Below, piece by piece: positions 39,201 to 48,726 of a DNA stretch of 64,000 nucleotides. A program made the position numbers and the translations under genes. The notes under the pieces were generated by a model, which made no database searches, was not told where the DNA came from, and saw only the letters and a list, made by a program, of their open reading frames with translations. Within the stretch, counting starts at the first letter, position 1; every line of letters begins with the position of its first letter. Origin of the DNA: Struthidea cinerea (taxonomy: Eukaryota > Chordata > Aves > Passeriformes > Corcoracidae); the NCBI GenBank assembly GCA_013397865.1, contig VZTI01004091.1:208514-272513 (forward strand), written 5' to 3'.

Positions 39201-40850
39201 TAATGCTGTATGTTAACCAAAACTAAATCAGTCAAAAGAACTCCACAAAAAGCCAGATAGAAGAAACAGGCACTTTAAGTATGGTTTTAGGCAATTATTC
39301 TCCTTTATTACAACCTGGGATTTTCCAATCATTATTTCATCTTCTTTGTGCCTGAAGCTTTTGTTCTCCGTGATGGTTTGATCCTTTTTGCCAAGCCTCT
39401 TCAGCTGTAGAAAGCTTTGGTTTGCTTTCCAGTTCAGGTTCCCATCTACCACTTCTGATCCTCATTTTCATTCTTGCCAGTTAGTCATCTGATTTCTTTG
39501 ATCCTTTGTAGCAAACCTTGAACTCTGTTTTTATTCAGATTAGAATCCAGCATCATGAAGTAATGTTTTCTTTTCCCTGTAGTTTTGCAGCCTCTAGCTT
39601 CTTAAAGCTTCTTTATTTTTTCCAAAATTTTCAATTGCTGCACTTGAATTTTCTGTGGTTTCAGGCCATGTTTCTGACCTACATGTAGCATCTGTGACAA
39701 CAGTTATCAGATTCTGACAATTGCAACAGGTGAACATCTTCCATGTTTTCTCTCATTTTCAGTTCCTAAATGTTGTTTAGGTAGTACACCTGGTGTACAG
39801 CACTGGGAGAGCAGTAAGTTACCCAGCTGTAACAGGCACTCCTTGGACTCTTGTGGCCTTGAAGGTGTGTAGGACAACGAGATCTTTCCAGGTCTTACAT
39901 TCACTGGGGTGGGTGAAGCACTCTGAGGATTTCCGTTGTTGTATGGGAACTTCCTGATAACCCTTGAGAACTTAGGGTGGTGTGGGTGTTCAGGCTGGCA
40001 TCTCAAAGCACCACCACAGCATAAGTGATTGCTCCATGAGTGTGCCAGAGTACAGCCCACTACAGATGACTGACAAACGCAATTCATCCAGCTCATGCAA
40101 AGGAGGGTGGTGCTTGACTTTAGCATAGATCATCTATATGAAGATGCTAGTGGACAGCAGGATCCCTTCCTTGGTGCGCCATAATGATCCTGGACCCTTA
40201 GTAGGCAGAATGGTCATCTGCAGTATCACTCCAGTGTGATCCAACAAAATTTTCCTGGAGGTTCCTGTCCACAAAGAGGGAGGAAGATTTTTCAATTGAA
40301 ACTAGTGGAAGCAATTAGTTGAGTGGGGTAGCTGAGTTATGGTCTTATGAGGTGACTCAACTGCTACAAACATCAGTGTTAACTGCTAGTTCCTTGTAGA
40401 GGGTATCATTGGACAAGGTGTTTAATCCTCTAGTTGGATGCACCACTGTTCCTTAATTGGTTTATCAGTATGGCCAGTGCTGTTGGGATGAGTACAAAGA
40501 TTCCCTTTGCATAAATCACCTAGCAGTGTATTCTGCATCTCCATGCATGGGGCAAGAGAGGACATTGAGTCTTTAGCTTCAGACCAATACAATGTTCTTA
40601 GGCCTCTTTTTGAAGAATCCCATGAGGATTTTTGGAACCATGTTTATTTTCCACCAGAGGCTCCCTCATGGAGACTTCAACATCATGGGTTTAGGAATTG
40701 TTCAGACATTATTAGTACAGCAGTTGTTAGAATTACATGGGATGACTAATGTTAAGGATGTTGAGCCAAGAATAGCCAAACTTTTGCTTTATCAGACAGA
40801 CATAAACATGCTGAACACTTCTCTGGGACCTGACTTTCTCTAAGTAGTCC
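39200..40850. other. Coding-like but broken sequence, identity unknown
   Basis: Several short stretches read like protein in frames broken by stops and shifts. On the minus strand at 39228-39452 there is a Lys/Glu/Gln-rich, coiled-coil-like stretch with LKRLGKKDQTITENKSF and EDEIMIGKSQVVIKE. A 139-codon frame runs at 39707-40126. On the plus strand at 40592-40843 there is a fragment containing GIVQTLLVQQLLELHGMTNV. Because plausible pieces occur on both strands, the strand and the source cannot be decided. A decayed processed pseudogene or old transposon is possible, and so is chance. I do not recognise any family with confidence. Confidence 0.2.
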
Positions 40851-42869
40851 AGACCATATCTGTACCTGAATCCCAAAGGTTCAGAATTTGGCATAGAACA
40901 CATCATGGATGCAAAACAGTATTGAACAGGCCTAGCAGATTTGAAAAAATATTAATTTTGGATAAGAAAAGGAAAAAACTCTTCACACCTTTGCAAAAAG
41001 GATGAGCTGATGCAGGTTGCATCTGAAGAGTGCTGGGGAAGAGCCATTAATTCTGTGTTCTTTATACTCATGAAAGTCAGAGTTTATATACATGTTCTCG
41101 AAAGACCCTGCTATTCAGATTTCTGATTTCTCACACAGAAAGCATACATGAGCTTCCGGGTCCACACTGATGAGTACTCAAGGAACACAATACATTCCTC
41201 AAAACAGAAAATAGAGTGCAAACAAACAGACAACCTGAAACAATGCCAAGAAGCCATGAATATGCTGATTTAAAACACTGTTAACAAATTTTAAGGACCA
41301 CCAAGCTACACAGTTGCCTTAAGCACAGCTAATCGAGAAATTAAAGGTCAAGGGATCATTGTAGAAGTCCTCCTGAGTGGACTTTTTCTATAGGAGTATT
41401 AGTCACCTGTTTGTGCAGTAAGACCCATTATTTGTCCAATAAATGCCAGTATACTGGTTTTTTGTCCCATACATCTGGGAAAAACTGGAGCATTGGCACT
41501 GATTCCTTGACCTCTTTGCTCGGATGTTCTGACCAGCAATGTAACTAAGCATTGATTCTTTACAGTTTTCATGATAGACCTGAGACACTTCAGATAGAAA
41601 CCCTGAGTGGCAAAGAGATGTTGTGTGAAGTTTGCTAAGTAATTACCCTAAGGGGAGATAATCTTTTTTCTCTTGGTCTTATCTGTCAGGCATTAATTGC
41701 TTCCCTGGTTCCCTACAGCTGCAGAGTTTTCTTTTCCTAAGCCTATTTCTCTTCCAAATAAATTTCTTGCATTTCTTACCTGTATAGAGCTACTGAGCCC
41801 TTTGTTGCCATGGTTTCCTTAAATCTTCCCATGTCTGTCATCTCCTGTTTTCCCCAATATACAATTCAAAACTTTTTTTCAGCCAGGATCTTAATTACTG
41901 ACATAAATCACCTAGGTTAACAAGGGACCTGTACTGTTAACACCATGATATTTGCATTTTATAGTTTTGATTTAGCCATTTGCTAAGATTTAACAGAAAA
42001 CAATTTCCTGTCTCCTAAAGCTTTACTTCCTTGTAACTCATAAACAGTATGAAATAAGAAAGAAGCATTCGAAAGGTAAAGCCTACAGATATGAAAGCCA
42101 GCTTCACCCAATGCTTAAAACAGATTTTCAAACAGCTTGTCTAACCATGGTCTTCCAGCTCCCAATGCTATCTTCACCTCTCCTGGGCTCTTCATGCTGC
42201 TTAATAAAGCAGGTAAAGCATTTTGTCTAAATGATAATTTCTGCCAAAAAAATGCATGACTGATAAGGATAGTCAAAGATCAGGCTAAATAAAAAACAAG
42301 GGGGGAAAAGTTCATGTTGTTTTTCTCCATCTACTCACACTACATTCTGGTTTCAAGGCTGGTGGCTACCAGACAAGCAGGAATAGCCACATTCGCTTGA
42401 GTTTCTCTGTCATCGGATTGCACAGATATTTATGTGTATATACAAGCGAAATAGTTATTCATTCTTTAAAAAAAAAGAACAAAACACCCCAAAACACCAA
42501 ACACTCATGATTTATTAGACTCATATTATAACCAGAAGTTCCTTCTGACGACTTGTAAAGAGAAAGAATATGAAGCACTAGCAATTCAGTAGTAGCATTC
42601 TGGGTAGGAAATTTCTCCGATAGATAATGATATCTTTAAAAGTGACTACAAGAAATGTATATTTATTTATTTTCATGGAACTTGTTAAGAACTACCACGT
42701 AAGCAATGGGACAGGGGGTGTGTGCGGAGGTGTCGCCCGGTGAGGACACCTCACACACCTCCTGCTCCTACATTTCCCATTGATATACCACCAGCGCTTT
42801 GGTTTAGCCACATGGTTTCATTTTCAGCCTCATCCCTGCCACTGGCACATCGTTCCTCCTCCACATTGA
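40851..42869. other. AT-rich non-coding DNA upstream of the CpG island
   Basis: No gene or repeat is recognised. A-rich low-complexity occurs near 42467-42500, and the sequence becomes GC-rich from about 42710 on. Confidence 0.6.
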
Positions 42870-43073
42870 CAAGTATTCAGTACTTTTGGAAAGAAAAGCG
42901 GAGTGCCAGGCTGCGCAGGCCGGACGAATGCCTCTGCGAGATCTTTGGCCGCTGCGCAGAGCCAAAAGCGGAGGTGCAGAGTTTAGGAGGTGCTAAGGCC
43001 GCGTAAGAGAAACCGCGGGTCTTTACACCGCCGCCGGCTTCGAGACGCACCGCCGCCCCACCTGGCTGCGGCG

Positions 43074-43320
43074 GGGACACCCGCTCCCTCCGTGGGACAG
43101 CCGCTCCCGCCGCCCGGCCCCGCTCCCTCCGCGGGGACGGCCGCTCCCTCCGCCCGGCCCCGCTCCCTCCGTGGGACAGCCGCTCCCGCCGCCCGGCCCC
43201 GCTCCCTCCGCGGGGACGGCCGCTCCCTCCGCCCGGCCCCGCTCCCTCCGCGGGACAGCCGCTCCCGCCGCCCGGCCCCGCTCCCTCCGCCCGGCCCCGC
43301 TCCCTCCGCCCGGCCCCGCT
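43074..43320. repeat. GC-rich minisatellite with a 79-base dimeric unit
   Basis: A-type units (40 bases, GGGACAGCCGCTCCCGCC start) alternate with B-type units (39 bases, GGGACGGCCGCTCCCTCC start). Starts of units are 43094 (A), 43134 (B), 43173 (A), 43213 (B) and 43252 (A), preceded by a short 20-base piece at 43074. From about 43270 it breaks down into roughly 19-base subunits of the type GCCCGGCCCCGCTCCCTCC. Every unit shares the CCCGGCCCCGCTCCCTCCG half, so the 40-mers themselves come from a 19-20-base ancestor. The plus strand is C-rich, so the minus strand has many G runs. Confidence 0.9.
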
Positions 43321-43352
43321 CCGCTCCGGGAGCCTCCGTGTCCCTTGTGCAA

Positions 43353-43368
43353 GGGCGCCATCTGCCGG
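43353..43368 (+). promoter_or_regulatory. CTCF-like / YY1-like site
   Basis: GGGCGCCATCTGCCGG lies directly after the minisatellite. It matches most of the reverse-strand CTCF core (AGCGCCCCCTGCTGG type) and also the GCGCCATCT form of YY1 sites. It is a single-site motif match only. Confidence 0.35.
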
Positions 43369-43427
43369 GAGCGGCGGGCGGCGCCGCCGGGGCTCCGCTC
43401 CCTCCCACGCCGAACGCCCGGCAGCCG

Positions 43428-43540
43428 GACAGCCCATGGAAGCTGGGGAGCAGCAGGGAGCCCCGGACAGCCGATGGGAGCTGGGGAGCAGCGGGGAGTC
43501 CCAGGCAGCCCATGGAAGCAGGGGAGCAGCGGGGAGCCCA
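43428..43540 (+). repeat. G-rich minisatellite, three units of 37-38 bases
   Basis: Units start at 43428, 43466 and 43504 with GACAGCCCATGG, GACAGCCGATGG and GGCAGCCCATGG. Each contains GGGGAGCAGC followed by GGGAG. Repeated runs of three or four G on the plus strand make a G-quadruplex possible. The sequence is unrelated to the C-rich minisatellite just upstream. Confidence 0.85.
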
Positions 43541-43826
43541 GCGGCTCCGGCTCCGCCAGCAGCACCACCGCCTTTGAGGCGTCCGGCACCTTACGGGCCA
43601 AAAGCATTGGAATGACGCTAAAGGTCACTCGGCAGAGCGTCGCTGGAAGTGCAAGGGCTAAGGCAGGAGAAAAATATATTTTTTAATTTATTACTGTTTT
43701 TTTTTCAGGGGAAACTGTAATTCCGAAGGGATTTAATCACAAGATACCGGTTTGTCATAACAGACCAGTTATTCCATCGTCAGGGTCGCGCACGGGAAGT
43801 TTCCGGAGCCGGGTGGTCTTCCCAGG

Positions 43827-43833
43827 AATAAAA
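43827..43833 (+). promoter_or_regulatory. A/T box in CpG island (TATA-like or polyA signal)
   Basis: AATAAAA stands inside GC-rich sequence, 25-30 bases before GAGAGGAGAGAGCCGAGC. It may serve as a weak TATA-like box for a start near 43855-43865, with an ETS-type site 27 bases upstream. As AATAAA it could instead be a polyadenylation signal if the block is an LTR. Confidence 0.3.
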
Positions 43834-43920
43834 CACGGCGCGAGAGGAGAGAGCCGAGCAGGGGCCAGTTTCTGTGCTGTGAGCACGGGGCTTCACAGCT
43901 TCCAAGTCTCAAATAGCTCC

Positions 43921-45930
43921 TGAAATAACTACTTCAGGGACAAATTTAAATGCACGTATAATCATTCACGCTCATGAAAAACATTCGGGGAAAGATTCCT
44001 ATCAGAGGCTGGCGCTAAAGTGAAGTATTTGGGGGCTGACCGCCCCCTCACTTTCATTATAGGGATGTTGAATACCTGTTCCTCTAAGGAATTTGTTTTA
44101 AAAGCTCTTCAAAGATTTTATGCCCAAATGTTCATGTTTCTCTGCAGCAAAAAGATTATATTCCCTGTATCCAACAAACCACGGTTATGATACTACTTTA
44201 TACACACATACTTTTCACTTCTTTTTTTTTGTCTACTTACTAGTTTTCCTCTTAAAAAAACCCCAGCAATCTGCACACACAAAAAACCCCAAAACCCAAA
44301 AAACCCACAAGAACTGACCATGTTCTTGGCGAGTCAGAATCTGTAGTAATTTGCAGCTCTCTCCTTCAGAACTGCTGCCTCTGAATTTTAAAATTACTCA
44401 TCTCAACAGAAATTGGTGTGCTGGCAGAAGAATAAATCTCAATAGCTGTATAAGAATCTGTATTCATTCAATCTCATGTTGAGGACTTTGCTTTGTAAGA
44501 CAGTATTTTATAATATGTCAGGTTTTGCTTTTCTGGTTCTTTGTTGTTTAAACTGACGAGCAATAAGCTACCTTTTCTTTTTATGCTACACCACTAAAAA
44601 GTTAGCAATTTTCTACAACAATAAATGGAGCATAGTAAAAAAGGTAAAAACTCCCAGTGAAAAATGCTTGGAAAAAATCTTGAAAAATCATACCTACTCT
44701 TGTTTGTAATGTGTGAAATTATTACAAGTATGTTCACTATGAGGACTATTGATAGATTACTCACAATTTAGCTAAATTCAATGAACCACATACTGTGCCC
44801 ATCTCAGTAGGTGGCTCATGCATTTTGTATTTCAAGTATCAAATGTTTGCCAAAAACAGTATTTAAAAAAGTAGGAAAATTGTTCAAAAGGGCTCGTGAA
44901 TAGGTTGGGACTACCCACAGGCAGCTCTTACTTATGTTCTGACCACTTACATAGGATTTCATGGCACTACTGTAGTATTCTGCTAGAAGTAGTGCTTAGC
45001 CACAGCAGCCCCACCTTACGCACTTCATGTCTCTTTCTCACATATATTGTACCTTCTTTAAATACACACACATTAGAATTTAATGTGATACTTTAAAGCA
45101 GTTGTGTTTTAAAGAGAAAAGCCTGCAGAGTAAACATTTTCCCTACGGAGTTACTGCTCCATAATTTTATATACATTTCCTAATTTTCCTAGCACCATGC
45201 TTTGCCCTTCTAAATTTAAATGTAAAAAAAGAAAACAAATCAGCAATGTCAAAAGAATAATTTAGCTGCTCCCTGAATAATGTATAATACTATTTTAAAT
45301 CAAATATTTCAAAGTAAAGCTGGCAGAATCAGGTCCACAAGAAGGAATAGGCTTCAGTCCTCCTGGTGTTGACACCTTTTCAGAGTTTCAACACCTGTGG
45401 GTTGGCAAAGGAGGCCACTACATGCTGATGGCTTGGTAGGTTAGCTTAGATTTAGGCAGTTTTCCAAACCCATTCATACAGACCTCAGAACGCATCTGGA
45501 TCTAATTTTTAACTTCAAGCAAGGATTACCTGATCCCAGAATATCGTGCATTGCATACACTCAGCATCCGTGTATTATAAACTCTTCTGTAAAAGCAGAG
45601 ATTCGTGTGCCTTCATGACATGTGATGGGAGAGGACAATTTTTTTCACCAGGGCCTGTGAATTGTATGTGTTCATAGAGGGTGTGTGACTGTCAGTGTCT
45701 ATTTTCTGGATGCCTTAGAAGAGGTGAAATATTTGGTGAAGTATTTTTGCATGTTTGGTGACTCCTTTAATTGGTATCAAACAGTGCAATTTCATTACTG
45801 ATCATCTCTGCATCTTCTTTCCCAGCATGCCTTTGACACTTTCCCTCGTGAGCCGGCTCTTCTACAGATTCCCGTCTGATCCCTGGAAGAAGCCAGTACA
45901 GTATCATCTAAAAAGTGATGAACCTAGAGT
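43921..45930. other. Non-coding DNA downstream of the CpG island
   Basis: No recognised exon. An A/C-rich low-complexity patch (AAAAAACCCC type) lies at 44255-44310. The longest frame is 66 codons. No splice-bounded coding exon can be supported. Confidence 0.6.
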
Positions 45931-46392
45931 TCACAGAATCATAGAATGATTTCAGTTGGAAGGGCCCTTAAAGATCACCGAGTTCCAACACCCCTGCCAC
46001 GGGCAGGGACACCTTCCACTAAACCAGGTTACCCAGGGCCCCATCCAACCTGGCCTTGAACACTTACGGGGATGGGGCATTCGCAGCTTCTCTGGGTAAC
46101 CTGTTCCAGTGTCTAACATCCAGTTCCTAATACCTAATCTAAACCTAACCTCTTTTGGTTTAAAGCCATTACCCCCTTGTCCAATCACTGTGTGTCCTTG
46201 GAAAAAGGTCTGTCTCTGTCTTTCTGGGAGAGGCACAGAGAGGCTGCTATACTGTCTCTGTGGAGCCTTCTCTACTCCAGGCTGAACTACCCCAACTGTC
46301 TCAGCCTCTCTTCAGCACCTCTTGAGAGGTGCTCAAGCTTTCTGACCATCTTTGTGGCCTCCTCCTCCTCCATGGGTTCATGTTGCCTAGGG
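45931..46392 (-). mobile_element. CR1 LINE, 3'-end copy
   Basis: This is a well-preserved avian CR1 non-LTR retrotransposon 3' part in reverse orientation. It begins with TCACAGAATCATAGAATGAT, the reverse complement of the CR1 terminal repeat. The standard series follows: TTGGAAGGGCCCTTAAAGAT, ACCCCTGCCACGGGCAGGGA, CCATCCAACCTGGCCTTGAA, CTCTGGGTAACCTGTTCCAG and ATCTTTGTGGCCTCCTCC. It fades near 46392, so about 460 bases remain and the ORFs are gone. It matches the family better than the copy at 31493, suggesting a younger insertion. A 94-codon minus-strand frame across it is not a gene. Confidence 0.95.
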
Positions 46393-48594
46393 ATATATTA
46401 AGCTGATGGAGTCACAACTGTCATATATATGCAGAAGTGGTAAAATTAAGCATAATATTGACCTCTGAACTTTAATTTAATAAATTAAAACCTGGCATGA
46501 AGCCTGTTTTGTCAACCACTTCACATTTGTACCCTGTTTTTCTTACAAAAACTGTCAAAAGAATACGTGGAAAAGTATTGCAGGAAAACATTTTATTTAT
46601 TTTGGATTCATTAAATGAAATTTAGCAACCAGACAGTAAGTAGGAAAAACAACATCAATATGCCCAGACAATTCTCTAAAGCCTTAACCAACTCTTTTGT
46701 AAGAGGATCATTAGCTTCCTGCCTATGAAATTACCAAAACTGATTTCTTCCTACTGACATGGGTGAAAGTAATGACACTTGAAGGAAATATTAAATTTTA
46801 AGCAGAGAAAGTATACATACTTTGCTGGTAGTACGAACTTGTCCAAGTGTTCTACATTGGGAGTGAATGCATACACAATATGGAAAATCTCAAACAACAT
46901 ACAGATTGTATTTTTGAATACTCTAAGGCATTTCTCCACTTGGGAAATCATGTTAATTGTTAAATGATGACAGCTGTAATATTAACATTTTTAACAAGGG
47001 GCCAGATTATTGCTTTGCTATCCATGCATCACGCTAGAAATGCTTTTTAACATCAGAGACTCAATATTTATCAAGAGAATTTGATTTAATAATAACCAGT
47101 ATAACAGTACTCCACAGTTTCCATTAGTTTGATTGAATGTTATATCTGTCTAAGCAAACCAAGCATTAGGCGCTTCAGTGAAAGTCACTTGTCATAGAGA
47201 AAAATATAATGCATGAATATTTCATTAGTAGATGAATACCCATCAAAACTTTACTTGAAATGCTTGAAAGCACCTACTGAATGCTTGCCAGTTATTTCAT
47301 AAAACAGAGATGGTAGTACTGCTGCTGTTGAAACAGGAAAAAATCTATTAGATCATTTAACATACTAAAACAATTATGGTATAATTATGAGGAACATAAT
47401 TATATGTTCTTGATGTCTTTAACAGTGCAAGCCTCACTAATTAACATTAGAAATTCAATCAAAACAAATTATGCTTTAAAATTTAAGGATGAACTTAAAG
47501 AGAAAGATCACATTTACCAAGTCAAACAAATATAACTTTAAATTCCACCTGATAGTAGGCAAACTCTTCATATGTATGCTTGCAGTCTCTCTCTCTTTCC
47601 ATCTCCTAAACATTACTTAGTGTATTTGGAGATGTATCTGTAGAGATAGACAGATAGATAATGTACACATACACTCACTTACTATTATTTAAAGTTATAA
47701 TGTCAGTTTTGCCTGAGACAAAATCCAATAGAGATTCTTGTGGCCTTTGGTTTAAACTTTAAAGGAAGAGATTCATACTGTTCCTACCGTATTTAGGTGT
47801 TTTCTGCATATCCCTGCCTTGTGTATAAACTTGCCATAAGATTTTCATCTCCAACTCTATCTACCCTTAGTTTGTATTTTACTGTTCTCTGTTACTTCTC
47901 ACCTCTCAGGACTATGGGTTTGTTTATAGAACAAAAAACCACCAGGTTTTGGGGAAAACATTCCATTCTTTTAAAAAGTTTAGATATGTTGTGTCATTAA
48001 GACCACAAAGAAGATCTGCTCAGGCCTTTCCCTATGCAAACTATTCCCCTTGAAAACAACTGTTTTGCAGAACTGGAATTAGCCTAATTGCTTCAATGCT
48101 GTTGTCATTCTCAGTTTTCCACTGGAGGGGATTTCTCTGAGGCTCAGTCTGGTTCCAGTCACAATATACAGGTTCTTTGTTTTGTTTCTTCATAAACAAA
48201 CATTGTGTTTCATATCGAATATGCATCTATGCATCTGTCTCAGTTGCCGCTGTGCTTCACAGGAAGCGTGGGCCACTTGCTTGTAGCTCCTGCATCCCTT
48301 CAGGGAGGAGACTTCCAACCAACTGGTTGCATTTCGCTGGAGATGTCCAGTGAAGCCCAGCTCTGTGAGCAGCACAACCAGTCAAAGTGCACAGGGCAAG
48401 AGCACTTGAAAACTTTGGAAATATATAGAGTAATAATTAATCCAGAAGAACCAGCCATCAGTTTTTGTTTACTGTTAGAGTGTTAGGTACAAACACAAAT
48501 TTCGAAACATCTGGATTTCTTATAGAGTGGAAATTCTCCATTTTTGGCTAGCTCTTTTCCTAGACTGCTAGTGGTAGTCTGATAAGATTTTTTA
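46393..48594. other. AT-rich non-coding DNA, no recognisable gene
   Basis: Nothing beyond a short GATA/GACA patch (47644-47660, AGATAGACAGATAGATA) is seen. Overlapping frames of 61-93 codons on both strands at 48040-48490 look like chance. Confidence 0.65.
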
Positions 48595-48726
48595 TTTGTT
48601 TAATAATCTCATAATTTTTAATAATATCATTAATTTGTAAATTTAATAATCTCGTAAATTTGTTTAATAATCACATAAAGTCTTGAAAATAAAAATCTCA
48701 CAAATTGTTTAATAATCTCATAAATT
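48595..48726 (+). repeat. Degenerate AT-rich tandem repeat
   Basis: Four to five imperfect copies of a TTTAATAATCTCATAAATT-type unit. Clear instances are near 48599, 48640, 48663 and 48708, with spacers of 20-45 bases. It is probably a local minisatellite that has decayed by point change and uneven deletion. Confidence 0.7.

Larger units (their letters stand above)
42870..43920 (+). promoter_or_regulatory. CpG island, candidate promoter
   Basis: This is the only large CpG-dense block in the window. Its 5' shoulder has TGCGCA words of NRF1 type (GCTGCGCAGGCCGG near 42911 and GCTGCGCAGAG near 42952). The core (43020-43420) is a C-rich minisatellite, followed by a G-rich minisatellite (43428-43540). 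The 3' shoulder has an ETS-type TTTCCGG (43800) and an A/T box (43827-43833) followed by CGAGAGGAGAGAG. The skew switch from C-rich to G-rich on the plus strand is the pattern seen at promoters transcribed rightward. No convincing first coding exon follows within the window, so the transcript could be a non-coding RNA or have distant exons. Long open frames here (up to 201 codons, both strands, all frames) only reflect lack of stops. An LTR or other GC-rich repeat is the alternative. Confidence 0.55.

Noticed and set aside
42877..43686. Five overlapping open frames of 171-201 codons on both strands, rich in Pro/Arg/Gly/Ser repeats
   Set aside because: They follow the minisatellite and the very high GC content, which removes stop codons in all frames. 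The translations are simple repeats with no domain and occur equally on both strands.
45952..46236. 94-codon minus-strand frame
   Set aside because: It lies wholly inside the CR1 3' untranslated region.
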